In this document: piece after piece, positions 42,797 through 54,238 of the stretch
How positions within the stretch are numbered: position 1 is the first letter of the stretch
How the letters are laid out: every line of letters starts with the position of its first letter
Assembly (NCBI GenBank): GCA_025174535.1
Contig: JALBUN010000015.1
Location: forward strand, 432,501-496,500
Origin: Cantharellus purpuraceus
Lineage: Eukaryota > Basidiomycota > Agaricomycetes > Cantharellales > Hydnaceae
Reading direction: 5' to 3'
Length of the DNA: 64,000 bases
Translations under genes and position numbers: made by a program
The notes under the pieces: generated by a model
The model's database searches: none
Seen by the model: only the letters and a program-made list of their open reading frames with translations
What the model was told of the DNA's origin: nothing

Positions 42797-44789
42797 ATGT
42801 CTACAACCACCTCCACTGACAACACTCCCTCACCAAGGAGGATGGTCATCTGAGCAAACCACCTTAGATTGACTGTCAAGGGTTCAAGGGTCAAGATTGG
42901 GATGATACAGACCCAATCTGGGAGGACTATGACCATGAACATGGTCTCCTCCTGTATAGCATCCCTAAGGGTGCTAAACAACCAGGCAAACTCAACAAGT
43001 TTGCCCTATCAGAAATCAAAGCTGAGATTGATCAGCTTCATAGGGAGTACCTGGCTGGCAAAGCCAGCTGTACAATAAAAGATCCAGCATTGAAAATGCT
43101 GGAGGAAACCCAGCATGCGAACTATTGCAAACACTGGGACAAATTTGGGCATGCTCTCAAGCATGCCAATACAGGGAAATCATTCCCCAAATGGGCACTG
43201 TGACGCTTGTTCAGAAATACATCAAATATGTATATACAACCCATTTCCTCTAATTTTATATAATATACTTATATTAAAACATATTTTGATATTTCATACA
43301 TGATTCTCAAATTTATATAATTTACTTAGATTTAAAACATATTTTGATATTTTGACATGATTCTCAAAAATAATTCTTTTTTTTTTAATTTACCGGTGGC
43401 AACTGCTTCAAGGGAATATTCTACTCCTGCTACACTTAATTTCTTTCATTCATTCTTTCTTGTACTATACTGGTCAAATAATCTAATGTACCTTGAATCC
43501 TCACCTGGCATTTGTATATCTAAATATTCTCTATTATACCAATAATATTAATATATATTACTGTTATATTCATATAAATAATTATGTTCATCCATAACAA
43601 ACATCTTATCTTTTAAAGTTTATTAAAATATGAAATATATATTTATATTTATAAAAATTTAAGATATCCAAAAAAAACTCAGATATCCAAAATCTTTAAA
43701 GATATCCAGATTGTAACTCCCTATTTTTATGATCATTATTAAAATTCTGATGTACATCTTGTATACATCAGAATATTGTATAACAGCATCCTTCCGAACA
43801 AGCGTCTGTGGTTCTTGACTGCAGCGGATCCTCCCAGGATGGTCACAGGCCACTTGCCTCGACCCCTGGGCAGTGAGCAATACAGACACTCCTGAGTTTG
43901 TATTGATGCACAAGAAGGCATTGGCCACACCATTTGCTGAGTGAATGGTGCCAATGCGCAGAGTTATTAAGAGAATGACTCTGCTGGCTCACACTAATAA
44001 TGTAAGTCTTATCATCACTCTACCGACTATGCCAGTAGACACACTTGCCCTAATACAGGGGTGGCAAGTAAATTCACATGGGATGCCCCCAGCCATCTGA
44101 CAGGAGTTGGATGGTACCATGAATTTATCCAATGTGGATATATAGATGTGTCTCCAAAAAGCCACTCCCAAAAAGGGTTCTTCTACATTCAAGAAGAACC
44201 TCTGGACTCTGTTCCAGAATCCCAGCCACTGGGAATCATTAACCAGTGAAAACAAGAGGCTCTAGGAGCCTCTCAAGCAGCTCAGAAGGCTGCTAAGTGC
44301 TCCCTCACTGAGTGTGTAGGTCACAATAAACTCAATTGTGACCTTGATCGAGACACCATGTTAGCGGTTGCCTCCTCATCCATTCAGTTAGATGAGGATG
44401 TAATGACAACATTGGGGACAACTGAGAGTTGTCCTCCTCCAGAGCCATATGATCAGGATGATCATATGGACACTGACCATCTGAACAGCTTCACAAGTGT
44501 ATGGGAACCTCCTATCAAATTATACTTGTGTAGCACCAATGTGCTCTATTTCACTTTTTCTTAAATATCAGCATATACATGGTGCTTGTACTTGGAATGG
44601 ACTTATTCAAATATTCTCTATTTTTCCATATTTTTTCAGGAATATTCCATGCTGAACTTGGCCCAGAATGCTCTTATTCTGCTGTGCTACAGTTGTGGAC
44701 CCATAGGTGCCCACAAACCTTCCCACAGTCAGCACTCCACCTTTGGACCAGGCATTTGGCCTGAATTCAAGCTCAGATGTCTCTGATCA
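42797..44789 (+). pseudogene. Unrecognised broken gene
   Basis: Readable pieces with frame changes and stops: MSTTTSTDNTPSPRRM, then DDTDPIWEDYDHEHGLLLYS, KLNKFALSEIKAEIDQLHRE, LEETQHANYCKHWDKFGHAL, and (after a 605-bp inserted repeat) TAADPPRMVTGHLPRPLG, FTWDAPSHLTGVGWYHEF and GFFYIQEEPLD. A final part has PPPEPYDQDDHMDTDHL. I do not recognise the family; it may be an accessory or gag-like ORF of an LTR element. Confidence 0.45.
43202..43806 (-). repeat. Stand-alone copy of the 565-bp terminal repeat (605 bp), TSD TGT
   Basis: GACGCTTGTTCAGAAAT ... CCGAACAAGCGTC, reverse orientation, flanked by TGT (43199-43201 and 43807-43809). It interrupts the broken gene at PKWAL / WFLTAAD. More diverged than the copies on the 8.3 kb element. 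Confidence 0.9.
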
Positions 44790-46606
44790 ATAAATAATCT
44801 GTAACTTGACAACCACAGCCTCTCAGGGCATAATTTTCCATGAAGATCATGATCTGAGATGTGGCTATCCATGGCTGTCCAAACCAGTGCAGAAAACAGG
44901 GTGGATACCCTCCTTTCTGCCTGATCAGTGTCTAGTTCAGGGATCAGAGCAGGTGATTGATGATCAGATCAGGTGATTGCCTTGGAATATTCTATCCCTT
45001 GCCATAAATTCCAGCTGTTTCCTTCTATTACTAGATAGAACATTCCAGAACCATTATTCAGCTCCTGATCAGTGTTAATGCAGTGATCAGAACCTGTGAT
45101 TGGCTTGGAATGTTCTACCCCTTTCTTCCACCTTCCAGTAGTTTCCATCTATTAATAGGTAGAATATTCCAGAAGCATTACTCAGCCCCTGTAAATACAA
45201 TATATAAGGAGGTCATTCTGCCTCTAAAATAATAACATATTCTACCACTTCTGCCTATCTTCTGCACACCAGTGTGACTAGAGTGACATACAGTGTCATC
45301 CTCTATCTCAGTAATTGTTGATTACCAGTTCAAGGATCTTTTACAGTTGTGTAACTGTACTTGATTGCACTCAAAGTAGTGATATTCCTGCTTTGGCAAA
45401 GAGTAGTTACCCATACTTATTATCATTTTTAGCCAGATTGCATGTTTGGAGGCTCTTGAAGAGAACAGAGTAGGTTGTTGATGTTTTTGTCACTAAACTA
45501 CCATTGTTTTATATTTATCCATCCTTCATGCTGAACCCCAGGGTATTAGTTATAACATGCAACCGACCCATCTCATCTACATCCACTGTATTAAGTCGGA
45601 GCCTTATGCCAACATGCATCATCAACTCTCCCAATTATCATAACAAGAGCCACAGAATCACTGCCCACATCTATCAGACCCTACTGTCTCCTTCCACATG
45701 GTTGAAAAGGCAGAATTTCATCGTCCTAGCTGGTGTGCACAACTACCAAGGGTGGTGCGACATTTTTGTGAACTTGATTAATGAAGAACCTCGAGTATTA
45801 CATTGCTAGGGACAAGGCTGAAAGAACTTATAGCCTACAGCATCAAAATGCACAAGGCACGAGTTGTACTGTTGAACTATACCATGACAGAGGGTAACAA
45901 TCTCAGGTGTAACCTTATCAGATGAATTTAGCAGTCTTGGTACTCTACTCTCATATCTGTATGAACAGAGGATGGTTTGCTAGTGGTTGGGCTGTTTCTG
46001 TCTGCAACCATCATTGCATCTTTTCCTTCACAAGTGCATGAGTGTAGTATCTGCCTCACATGACTATGAATCTACAGGGTGAGATTGTCTGTCGATAGTC
46101 CTGCCATTAGTGCTCTTGTTTAAGTGACTAGTGTGTACTGCCTTTGCAGAGCATTAGAAGCTTGAACTCATGTGAAGCAGTTGCTAGACTACTTCACACA
46201 TTGCTGTTACCTGCTTCAGAGTGTCACTGGTTGGATGGTTGGATTCATCCACCTACTTCCTTTAGCCTCTAAGTGCATTCCCCTCATTTTGGAATATCTG
46301 GACCTCTAAGTGTCTGTGAACTCTAGACTCTGGAAGTCTTGTTCATTTCTTGCTGCTAAGAAACATATTACTTTTCTGTGTATAGTCTGCATTGACCAAT
46401 ACAAGGGATTGTAACCAAAGTACAAATGTTAAATTGTTTCTGGAGTTGTGCTGCAGCAGGGTTTGATATTCTTCTCAACTGTTCATTCACAGAATTGTGG
46501 TGACTTAGAGTTTGCCCTAATACCATAATTTTGTGGGTTCCAAAACAACAAGGAGCTGTATGACTAATTAGTGAATGAGGTCATGCCTCATTCAAAACAG
46601 GGAGGG
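44790..46606. other. Non-coding, LTR-element-like; no gene recognised
   Basis: Contains a promoter-like module (44981-45208) and one 101-codon ORF (45504-45809) without features. The right end (GGGAGGG before TG at 46607) looks like a polypurine tract, so part of this stretch is probably the internal 3' end of an LTR element. Confidence 0.4.
44981..45208 (+). promoter_or_regulatory. Duplicated promoter module with heat-shock-element-like motifs and TATA box
   Basis: A roughly 125-bp module is present twice. Each has CTTGGAATrTTCTA..CC (44981-44995 and 45104-45118) and, 45-50 bp on, a perfect nGAAnnTTCnnGAA array (45038-45050 GAACATTCCAGAA; 45162-45174 GAATATTCCAGAA). TATATAAG lies at 45201-45208. 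Three alternating GAA/TTC units are the consensus bound by heat shock factor. The setting (no gene downstream, many LTRs around) suggests an LTR U3 promoter. Confidence 0.6.
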
Positions 46607-46955
46607 TGTAAGTACCCTAGGTACTTACTTGTGGTAAAATATTATAGATATATATATATATATGCTTGTATTTGTACCTACAGCATTCCCTTAAGGAATG
46701 CTGCTTCTTGGTAGCTATATGTGCCCATGGGGTGCATATATACAGTTATTATATAATCAGTGGACCCAAGTATATGTGTGGGTCCACATGTAGTTAGAGT
46801 AACTTAGATTTTACCACACCACTGTTGCACATAGCACAACCAATATATCTTGGTTGAGTTCTGTGTCAGTGTGAACTAAGTCCAACCTTACATCACAAGT
46901 GTGTCTACAGCTGCTTCATTTGCTATGGCTGCTGGCTGTGGTCATGCAGGAATTC
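46607..46955 (+). repeat. Probable LTR start, unassigned family
   Basis: After a GGGAGGG tract comes TGTAAGTACCCTAGGTACTT, whose ends form a palindrome (GTAAGTAC / GTACTTAC), then a (TA)n run at about 46645-46663 and TATATA boxes. The 3' end was not located. Confidence 0.5.
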
Positions 46956-47919
46956 TCATGGTGAGTCTTTTGCTCCAGTCTGTGCAGCCAGCACCAGTGG
47001 CTGACTTGGTGACTGGTCTTGTTCCCCACCTGTAGCCTGCTCCCATGCATCTGGGATTGATACTGGGATTATTGGCCCCAACAACACTTCATGGAAAATT
47101 AGGTCACATGCTCTGTGGACCTTACCTGACTTGGGTTCCAGGACCTGATAGCCACTATCCCATGGCTCATAGCCCACCATATAGTCATGGTTGCATCTTT
47201 TCTTTTGTGGCATGTATGCTAACTTGGCATCTGAATGGTCAAAGATTTCCTATGTCAGGTGCTTCACCATAGAAAGTTTCATGTGGTGTCTTGCCATCAT
47301 TGGCATGTGTCAGTGATCTATTCCATAGGTAAGCCATCGTTTTGAATGCTAGTGCCCAATAGCATGTAAGCAGCTTCGCCTTTAACAGCATTGGATGCAC
47401 TCCCTCTATGATTGTCTGGTTCATCCACTCTGTGACACCATTCATCTGGGGTGAGTGTGGAACTGATGTGTAAAGCTGGATGCCAGGTAAGCTTTGAACT
47501 TTCCCTGCACAAACTCCTTTGCATTGTCACAGCATGCATAACTGTGTGGATCTTTCACTGACAGTGTGAGTCCATACCACTTTCCATCATATGACTGAGT
47601 TTCCATAGGACCAACAGTGTCCATATGGACCAGATCAAGTAGCCCATCAGCATGGTGCCATCCAGGGGTGAATGGTAAGTGCATTTGCTTCCCTTCAATG
47701 CATGCTAAACAATCTGAATGTGCAGGTAGGGGTTTTGCAGTGTCAGTGACCCTGGCATTCTTTTCAGCTCCTTCAGTAAGCTGTTTACAGTCATGCAGGT
47801 TCAGATGACCCATCATCCTATGCAAGTCCATCCAGGTAACTTCCACATGTTCTGTAGCCACCATTAGCCACTCACCATCCAGCCACTTCACTAGCTGTGC
47901 ATTATTGCACTTGGTGAAT
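46956..47919 (-). pseudogene. Copia integrase remnant, copy 3
   Basis: Minus strand: LHRMMGHLNLHDCKQL...CLACIEGKQ (the HHCC zinc site), core Asp in VHMDTVGP, DNAKEF, then NGVTEWMNQTIIEG with the Glu, and GYEPWDSGYQVLEPKSGKV. Frames shift at about 47445 and 47240. Its family differs from copies 1 and 2 in sequence. The upstream side is cut by an inserted repeat at 47920. Confidence 0.8.
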
Positions 47920-48369
47920 GATGCTTGTTCAGAAATACAACAAATATGTATATACAACCTATTTCCTCAAATTTTACACAATATACTAGATTAAAACATA
48001 TTTTGATATTTTGGTATAATACTCAAAAATAATTTTTTTTCTTATATAATACTTATAACATAATTTGAACTATCTTTAATCCTCACATGGTATTTGTATA
48101 TCTAAATATCCTATATAATACCAATTATATCAATACATACATTCCTATTATATCCATGTAAATAATTATGTTCATCTTAACCAAATATCTTATCTTGTAA
48201 AGTTCATTAAAATATAGAATATATGTTTATATTTATAAAAATTTTGAATGTCTGAAATCTTTTAAGATATCCAAATTGTAACTCCCTGGCTTTATGTATC
48301 ATTGAAATTCTGATGTATATCTCATATACATCAGAATAGTGTATAATGACATCATTCCAAACAAGTGTC
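47920..48369 (-). repeat. Stand-alone copy of the terminal repeat (450 bp, internally deleted)
   Basis: GATGCTTGTTCAGAAATAC ... CCAAACAAGTGTC, reverse orientation. Flanks allow a target duplication ATG if the first G of the repeat is lost; otherwise none. About 115 bp shorter than the 565-bp form. Confidence 0.85.
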
Positions 48370-48736
48370 ATGGTATATATAGTGTACTTGCTCTTCTACA
48401 GAGAAAGTGTGAGACTTGGAGGCTACTGTATTTGGGAAACACTGTGTCTTCTGGCCAGCACACTTGTGGGTTCATATAGTGGCTCAAAAAAGTATCCCAA
48501 TGTTTAGCAATTTCCAATGGCTGGTATATTCTGCCCATATTTGACTGTCCTAGGCCTGTAATAGACCCCACTTTCCTGATGGAATGACCTGATAAGAGGA
48601 AAGATGTGACATTTGCCTTGTCAGCAAAAGAAATGGCTTTCATGGTGAAAGAAGCAGATAAAAGCAGAGTGTGACCACAAAACCTTTGTGACAAATGGTG
48701 AGAAGTCACATGATTTTTTCCAGAATTTTTCATCAT
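48370..48736 (-). pseudogene. Helix-turn-helix fragment of a Tc1/mariner-like transposase
   Basis: Minus-strand frame contains AISFADKANVTSFLLSGHSI then RKVGSITGLGQSNMGRI, the pattern of the N-terminal HTH of Tc1-type transposases. No catalytic domain remains. Gypsy copy 1 inserted 35 bp upstream of it. Confidence 0.5.
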
Positions 48737-48775
48737 GGAATAAAGAAAGTTAGGAAATAGTGGATTAAAAAACTA

Positions 48776-49321
48776 TGTTATGACTATATTCATTAACGTC
48801 CTGATCCCTGTCCGATCCACCCAGATCCCCGTGCAAATGAAATCTATACTCCATTTGGAAACCGCTATGTCTCCATTTACCTGTCCGATTGTCACCGCCG
48901 ATTCTGCCCATCCGTCTCTGGTTCTGATTGATGCATCAGCATCACCATAGGAACCCGGACATCTGTCCCCATCAGATTCGGACATACTCACGTAAGGCCG
49001 TCGGCCTTGGAGACCCATCACTGGAGTAATTATTATTAGATTTCAAATATGTATTTAAGTTGCCCAACTGGGGACTTCATTCCCCAGTTTGAATCACGCC
49101 TAGTTCCTAAGTCTGATCCTAACTCTCTAAGTTGTACTCCGTCTCCAAAATCTTGGACACCGGTATTAGTGAGGGCGCAGCACATAAGCTGAAGCCAAGT
49201 CCGTTCTGACCCCCATGACGTACTCCAACCTCCGACCCAACCTCCGACCCAACCTCTGACCCAACCTCCGACCCAACCTCCGATCCAATCTCTGACCCCC
49301 AATCGGACCTAGTGCGTAACA
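48776..49321 (+). repeat. 5' LTR, G1 copy 1 (546 bp)
   Basis: Ends in five units of the 12-bp CCAACCTCCGAC minisatellite and GTGCGTAACA. Confidence 0.96.
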
Positions 49322-49353
49322 GTATATTCAAACTGCCATACTCACTCCTACCA

Positions 49354-50469
49354 ATGCCACGATCCACCGCCAATTCCAAACGTGCACGAATCGTTGAGGT
49401 ACCTGCCCCCAGCATCGACACCATCCCCAAGGTCGTCGAGGAACCAACAGACCACATAGAGGCTGTCAATGAAGAAGACAACACCCCACCCTCTCCAAAT
49501 CTGGCGCAAGCCATCTCCCTGCTCGCTAGCAGCATCCGTAACCCACAAGCCCCCAAGTCCCAGACCAAGGTCTGAGAACCCGACCCATTTGATGGCTCTG
49601 ATCCACGCAAACTCCAGCCGTTCTTGGTGCAATGCCGGTTGAACTTCCATGACCGCCCCGACGCATTCACATCCGACCGGGCGAAGGTCACCTTCGCCAT
49701 GTCCTATCTCAAGGGCACCACACTGGACTTCGAGCCAGCGCTCATGGACGACTCCGATGACCTGATATGGTCAGAGGACTACTCTGACTTCATCTCCAAA
49801 CTATGGACCAATTTCGGTCCATACAACCCTGAGGCTGATGCCGAGAATGAACTCGATCAACTTTGGATGAAGGAAAATCACAAAATCGCAAAATACATTG
49901 TGAGTTTCCAGCAGCTAGCTCCAAAAGTCCAATGGGGCGATGCCGCACTCCAACGACAATTTTACATTGGACTCCCATCCTGCATCAAGGACGAGATATC
50001 ACGCATCGGTAAGCCAGATACTTTGGCTACCCTCCACAAGCTCACCCAATCCATCGACGCCCATTATTGGGAACGTCAATCTGAGGTCTCCCATGAAAAT
50101 TTGGCTAACAACAAATCGGACAAATCATCAGACAAGACACCAAAGTCCAACAAGGGGTCTGATAAGCGGGCCACCGCCAACTCAGGCCAGAAGTCAAACA
50201 CTGGTAACGCTGCCGGTTCTGGTTCCGGTCAGAACAACTCCGGCACCAGCAACAACTCCGGAGCTTGCAAGAGTACTCTGGACCTCTCCACCAAGCTGGG
50301 GAAGGACGGAAAACTTACCCAGCAGGAACACCAGCACCGCATGGACAACAACCTCTGTCTGTTCTGTGGAAAGCCTGGTCACCAAGCCAAGGATTGCAAC
50401 AAGGCAACCTCGTCCACAGCAAAGGCAAAGGGCTGCACCACCAATGCCATGACGGACCAAAAAAAATAG
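49354..50469 (+). pseudogene. Gypsy gag (one internal stop)
   Basis: MPRSTANSKRARIVEVPAPS start; a TGA at 49573-49575 replaces what should be Arg (KV-stop-EPDPFDGSDPRKL). The capsid-like domain has LTFAMSYLKG-type sequence, FISKLWTNFGPYNPEADAEN and QRQFYIGLPSCIKDE. A Ser/Lys/Asn-rich linker leads to the zinc knuckle CLFCGKPGHQAKDC. The pol frame overlaps the gag end in another register, implying a frameshift for pol expression. Confidence 0.92.
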
Positions 50470-53400
50470 TAAGCAGTCCTATAGCCTCCGTACGGGCTGA
50501 GGGCTGCATTGGTACTCCCCATATGACAAACGAGGTCCGCCTGAATGCATCCGCTCTTTTCCACTCCGACTCCCTTACCCTCCTCGTCCACTCCAACTCC
50601 ATTCCCGATACTGCTATTCAAGCGTTAATAGACTCCGGTTCTACTCACTGTTTCCTCGATTCCTCTTTTTCCGAATTACATAAACTCCATACATACACCA
50701 TAACTCCGATACCACTCCAATTATTTGATGGCACTACTAATGCTGTTATTTCACAAGCTATAGATCTGTCTATCCGTTTTTCTGTCGGAGAAATCCAGAC
50801 CCTTACATTCTATGTTACTCCGCTTGACTCCAGCTGTTCTGTGGTTCTCGGACATAACTGGCTCACCCGCTACAATCCGTTGATTGACTGGGCATTGGGC
50901 CATATCACATTCCGTTCTCCAGCACAGGCTGTGTCATCCCCGACATCACCAGCAACTATAGGTGCGAAATTATCTTCCGCCTCCGCTGACTCCGCTCTGA
51001 TAGATACTCCATCTACCCCTCCGTTTATATCGATGGTGGACACTATGGTCTTCGCCAGACTAAGCAAACTGGATGGTTCTCACACATTCCAGGTCCACCT
51101 CTCCGATCCAATATTCCTTGCCGCTCGTTCCGCCCAATCAACTCCACCGGACCTCTCTATGGTTCCCAAGGAGTATCATGAGTTCGCCGACGTGTTCAGC
51201 AAGTCTAAAGCCAACTCCCTAGTGGAACACAGACCATACGATCTCAAGATTGAACTGGATGACAACTCCACCCCTCCGCTTGGCCCTATCTACTTGCTAT
51301 CCCAAAAAGAGCTACTGGCTCTCCAAACATTCATAGACAAGAACTTGGCCACGGGCTTCATCCGCCCATCCCTATCTCCTCATGGAGCTCCGGTCCTATT
51401 TGTCTGCAAAAAGGATGGATCACTCCGTCTATGCATCGACTTCCGTGGACTCAACAAGATCACCAAGAAAGACCGATACCCAATACCCTGCACCGTGGAC
51501 CTACTCGAGAGTCCTCGAAAGGCTAAGATCTGTTCCAAAATAGATCTCCGACATGCCTACCATCTAGTCCGTATCTGAGAAGGTGATGAATGGAAAACGA
51601 CCTTCTGCACTCAATATGGATCTTTCAAGTGGTGTGTCATGCCCTTTGGACTAACCAATGCTCTGGCCGCCTTCCAGCAGTTCATGAATGATACCTTCGC
51701 CGACCTCCTCGATGTGACCATCCTCATTTACTTAGACAACATTCTGGTATATTTGGACAACAAAGAAGAACATCGGACACATGTCTGAGAGGTACTCCGA
51801 CGTCTCCAAAAGCATGGCCTCTTCGCCCGCGCTGACAAATGCAAATTCCACTCCGACTCGGTTGAATACCTAGGCTATATCCTCTCCCTGGCAGGATTGA
51901 CAATGTCCGATGACAAAATCAAAGTCATACAGGAATGGCCAGAACCCCAGAAAGTCAAGGACGTACAGTCCTTCCTCGGGTTTGCCAACTTCTACCGCCG
52001 CTTCACGGCTACTCCGATATCACCGTCCCACTCACCCGACTCACTAGGAAGGGTATCCAATGGAATTTCACTGACAAATGTAGACAGAGCTTTGAGACCT
52101 TGAAAAAGGCCTTTACTTCCGCTCCGATACTGACTCATTGGATTCCAGATGTTCCTATTCTATTAGAGACCAACGCCTCCAACTATGCACTTGCCGCGAT
52201 CCTGTCCATCATCTCTCCAGACAACGGACAAGTCCACCCGATCGCTTTTCACTCACGTACATTTACGCCCCCTGAACTGAACTATGACGTCCATGACAAA
52301 GAGCTCCTTGCCATATATGAAAGCCTTCCGGATATGGAGACACTACCTTGAGGGTCCCTCCAATCCAGTGGACGTCATAACTGACCACAAGAACTTGGAA
52401 TATTTCTCCACAACGAAACTGCTCACCTGGAGACAAGTCTGATGGTCCGAATACCTATCTCAGTTCAATCTCGTTATCTGTTTCCATCCTGGTTGACTTG
52501 GAGCAAAGCCTGACGCGTTAACTAGACACTGGGACATCTACCCTAAAGAGGGGAGTAGCAACTATGCCACTGTAAACCCACATAACTTTTGTCCTGTGTT
52601 TACTAACAAGCAGCTGGCATCGTCCCTACGAGCATCCACCCTCATGACTCCCACCCTCTGAGCTGTCACCATTATGGACATCAACCAACTCCGCTCTGAC
52701 ATCCGCTCATCACTCCGATCCGATCCTGTTGCAGTTAAACACTTGGACAACCCTTCCAATCCGAAATGGTCACTTGACCCCAAAGGACACCTCCGACACA
52801 ACGACCGGATATACGTCCCCGACGCCAACGGCCTCCGACTCCGAGTTTTGCAGTATTATCATGATCACCCGATCTCTGGCCACTTCGGGCAAAATCACAC
52901 ACAAGGATTAATCTGACGAGACTATGTATGGCCAAAAATGCGGGAATACATTCAACACTACTGTAACTCCTGCACCACATGTATGCACTCAAAATCGCAA
53001 AGGCACAAACCCTACGGAACGCTTAAGCAACTTCTGATCCTGGAGCAACCATGGAACTCCATCTCCATGGATTTCATAGAGAAGCTCCCCCCATCGCTTG
53101 GATATGACACCATACTTGTGATTGTCGACAGGTTCACTAAACAGTCACTATTCATTCCGACACATGACACCATCACCTCCGCCTCACTAGCTAAATTGTT
53201 CGTTCTCCACATATTCTCTAAACACGGAGTCCCATCGCATGTCACATCCGATCAGGGCTTGGAGTTCGTGTCCTCCTTCTTCCGCACACTAGGAAAGGCT
53301 CTCGACATGAAGCTTCACTTCACCTCTGGATACCATCCTGAAGGAGACGGACAAACGGAACGAATGAATCAGTCCCTGGAACAATATCTCCAAATCTATT

Positions 53401-54146
53401 GTAACTATCAACAAGACAACTGGGCTGATCTGCTTCCATTAGCAGAGTTTGCCTACAACAACGCTCCAAACGTGACTACCGGCATCTCCCTGTTCTTTGC
53501 TAATAAAGGCTACCATCCAAACATCTCCGTCCACCCTGAGAAGGAACTTGCCTCCACCAAAGCCCATCAATTTGTAACCAACCTCGATCAACTACACCAA
53601 CATCTCCGAGAGACCATCTCCGATGCTCAGAAACAATTTCAAGTCTCTGCAGACCGACGCCGCATTCCGGCTCTGGACCTACAAATCTGAGACAAAGTAT
53701 TTGTTAAGGCCGAACACTTCTGGACTACCCGCCCATCGAAGAAACTCTCCGAGAAATACTTAGGTCCTTATGAGGTCATTGCTCGCGCAGGCAGCAGGTC
53801 CTTCACCCTCCACCTCCCGGACCACTTCCGAGCAGTTCATCCGGTTTTCCATATATCAATGCTTGAACCCACTACTATGAACGAGATCTCCAGTCGCATG
53901 CAACCCCCACCTCCCCTGATCATCATCAAAGGAGACAATGAATATGAGATATCCAAGATCCTGGACTTGAAGATTGACCGTCGATACAAGTGCAAGCTCC
54001 AGTACTTAGTCAAATGGACTGGATATGAAGGCACCAATGAAGAGTCCTCATGGATCTCCACGTCCGAACTTGATCACGCATCTGAATCCGTCTCCAACTT
54101 TCACCCCGCCTATCCAGACAAACCTGGCCCCCTTATGAATCTTTAA
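50470..54146 (+). pseudogene. Gypsy pol: protease, RT, RNase H, integrase, chromodomain (inactivated)
   Basis: Protease DSGSTHCFLD (about 50633); RT from LSPHGAPVLFVCKKDGSLRL. A TGA at 51576 and another at 51786 break it, and the catalytic motif reads YLDNILVY (Asp to Asn). Frameshift near 52000; RNase H FHSRTFTPPELNYDVHDKEL; stops near 52350, 52440, 52497 and 52660. Integrase: zinc site HDHPISGHFGQNH...CNSCTTC, D (SMDFIEKLP), D (TSDQGLEF), E (GQTERMNQ); TGA at 53688. C-terminal chromodomain (about 53941-54060): YEISKILDLKIDRRYKCKLQ then YLVKWTGYEG. It is a chromovirus. Confidence 0.94.
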
Positions 54147-54238
54147 GTTCGATTACTAATGCTAATTCTATTATTTCGCATCACCATTTTATTACAAGTC
54201 AAGGGAAATTACATGCCTGCCCAAAAGCTCCGAAGGAA

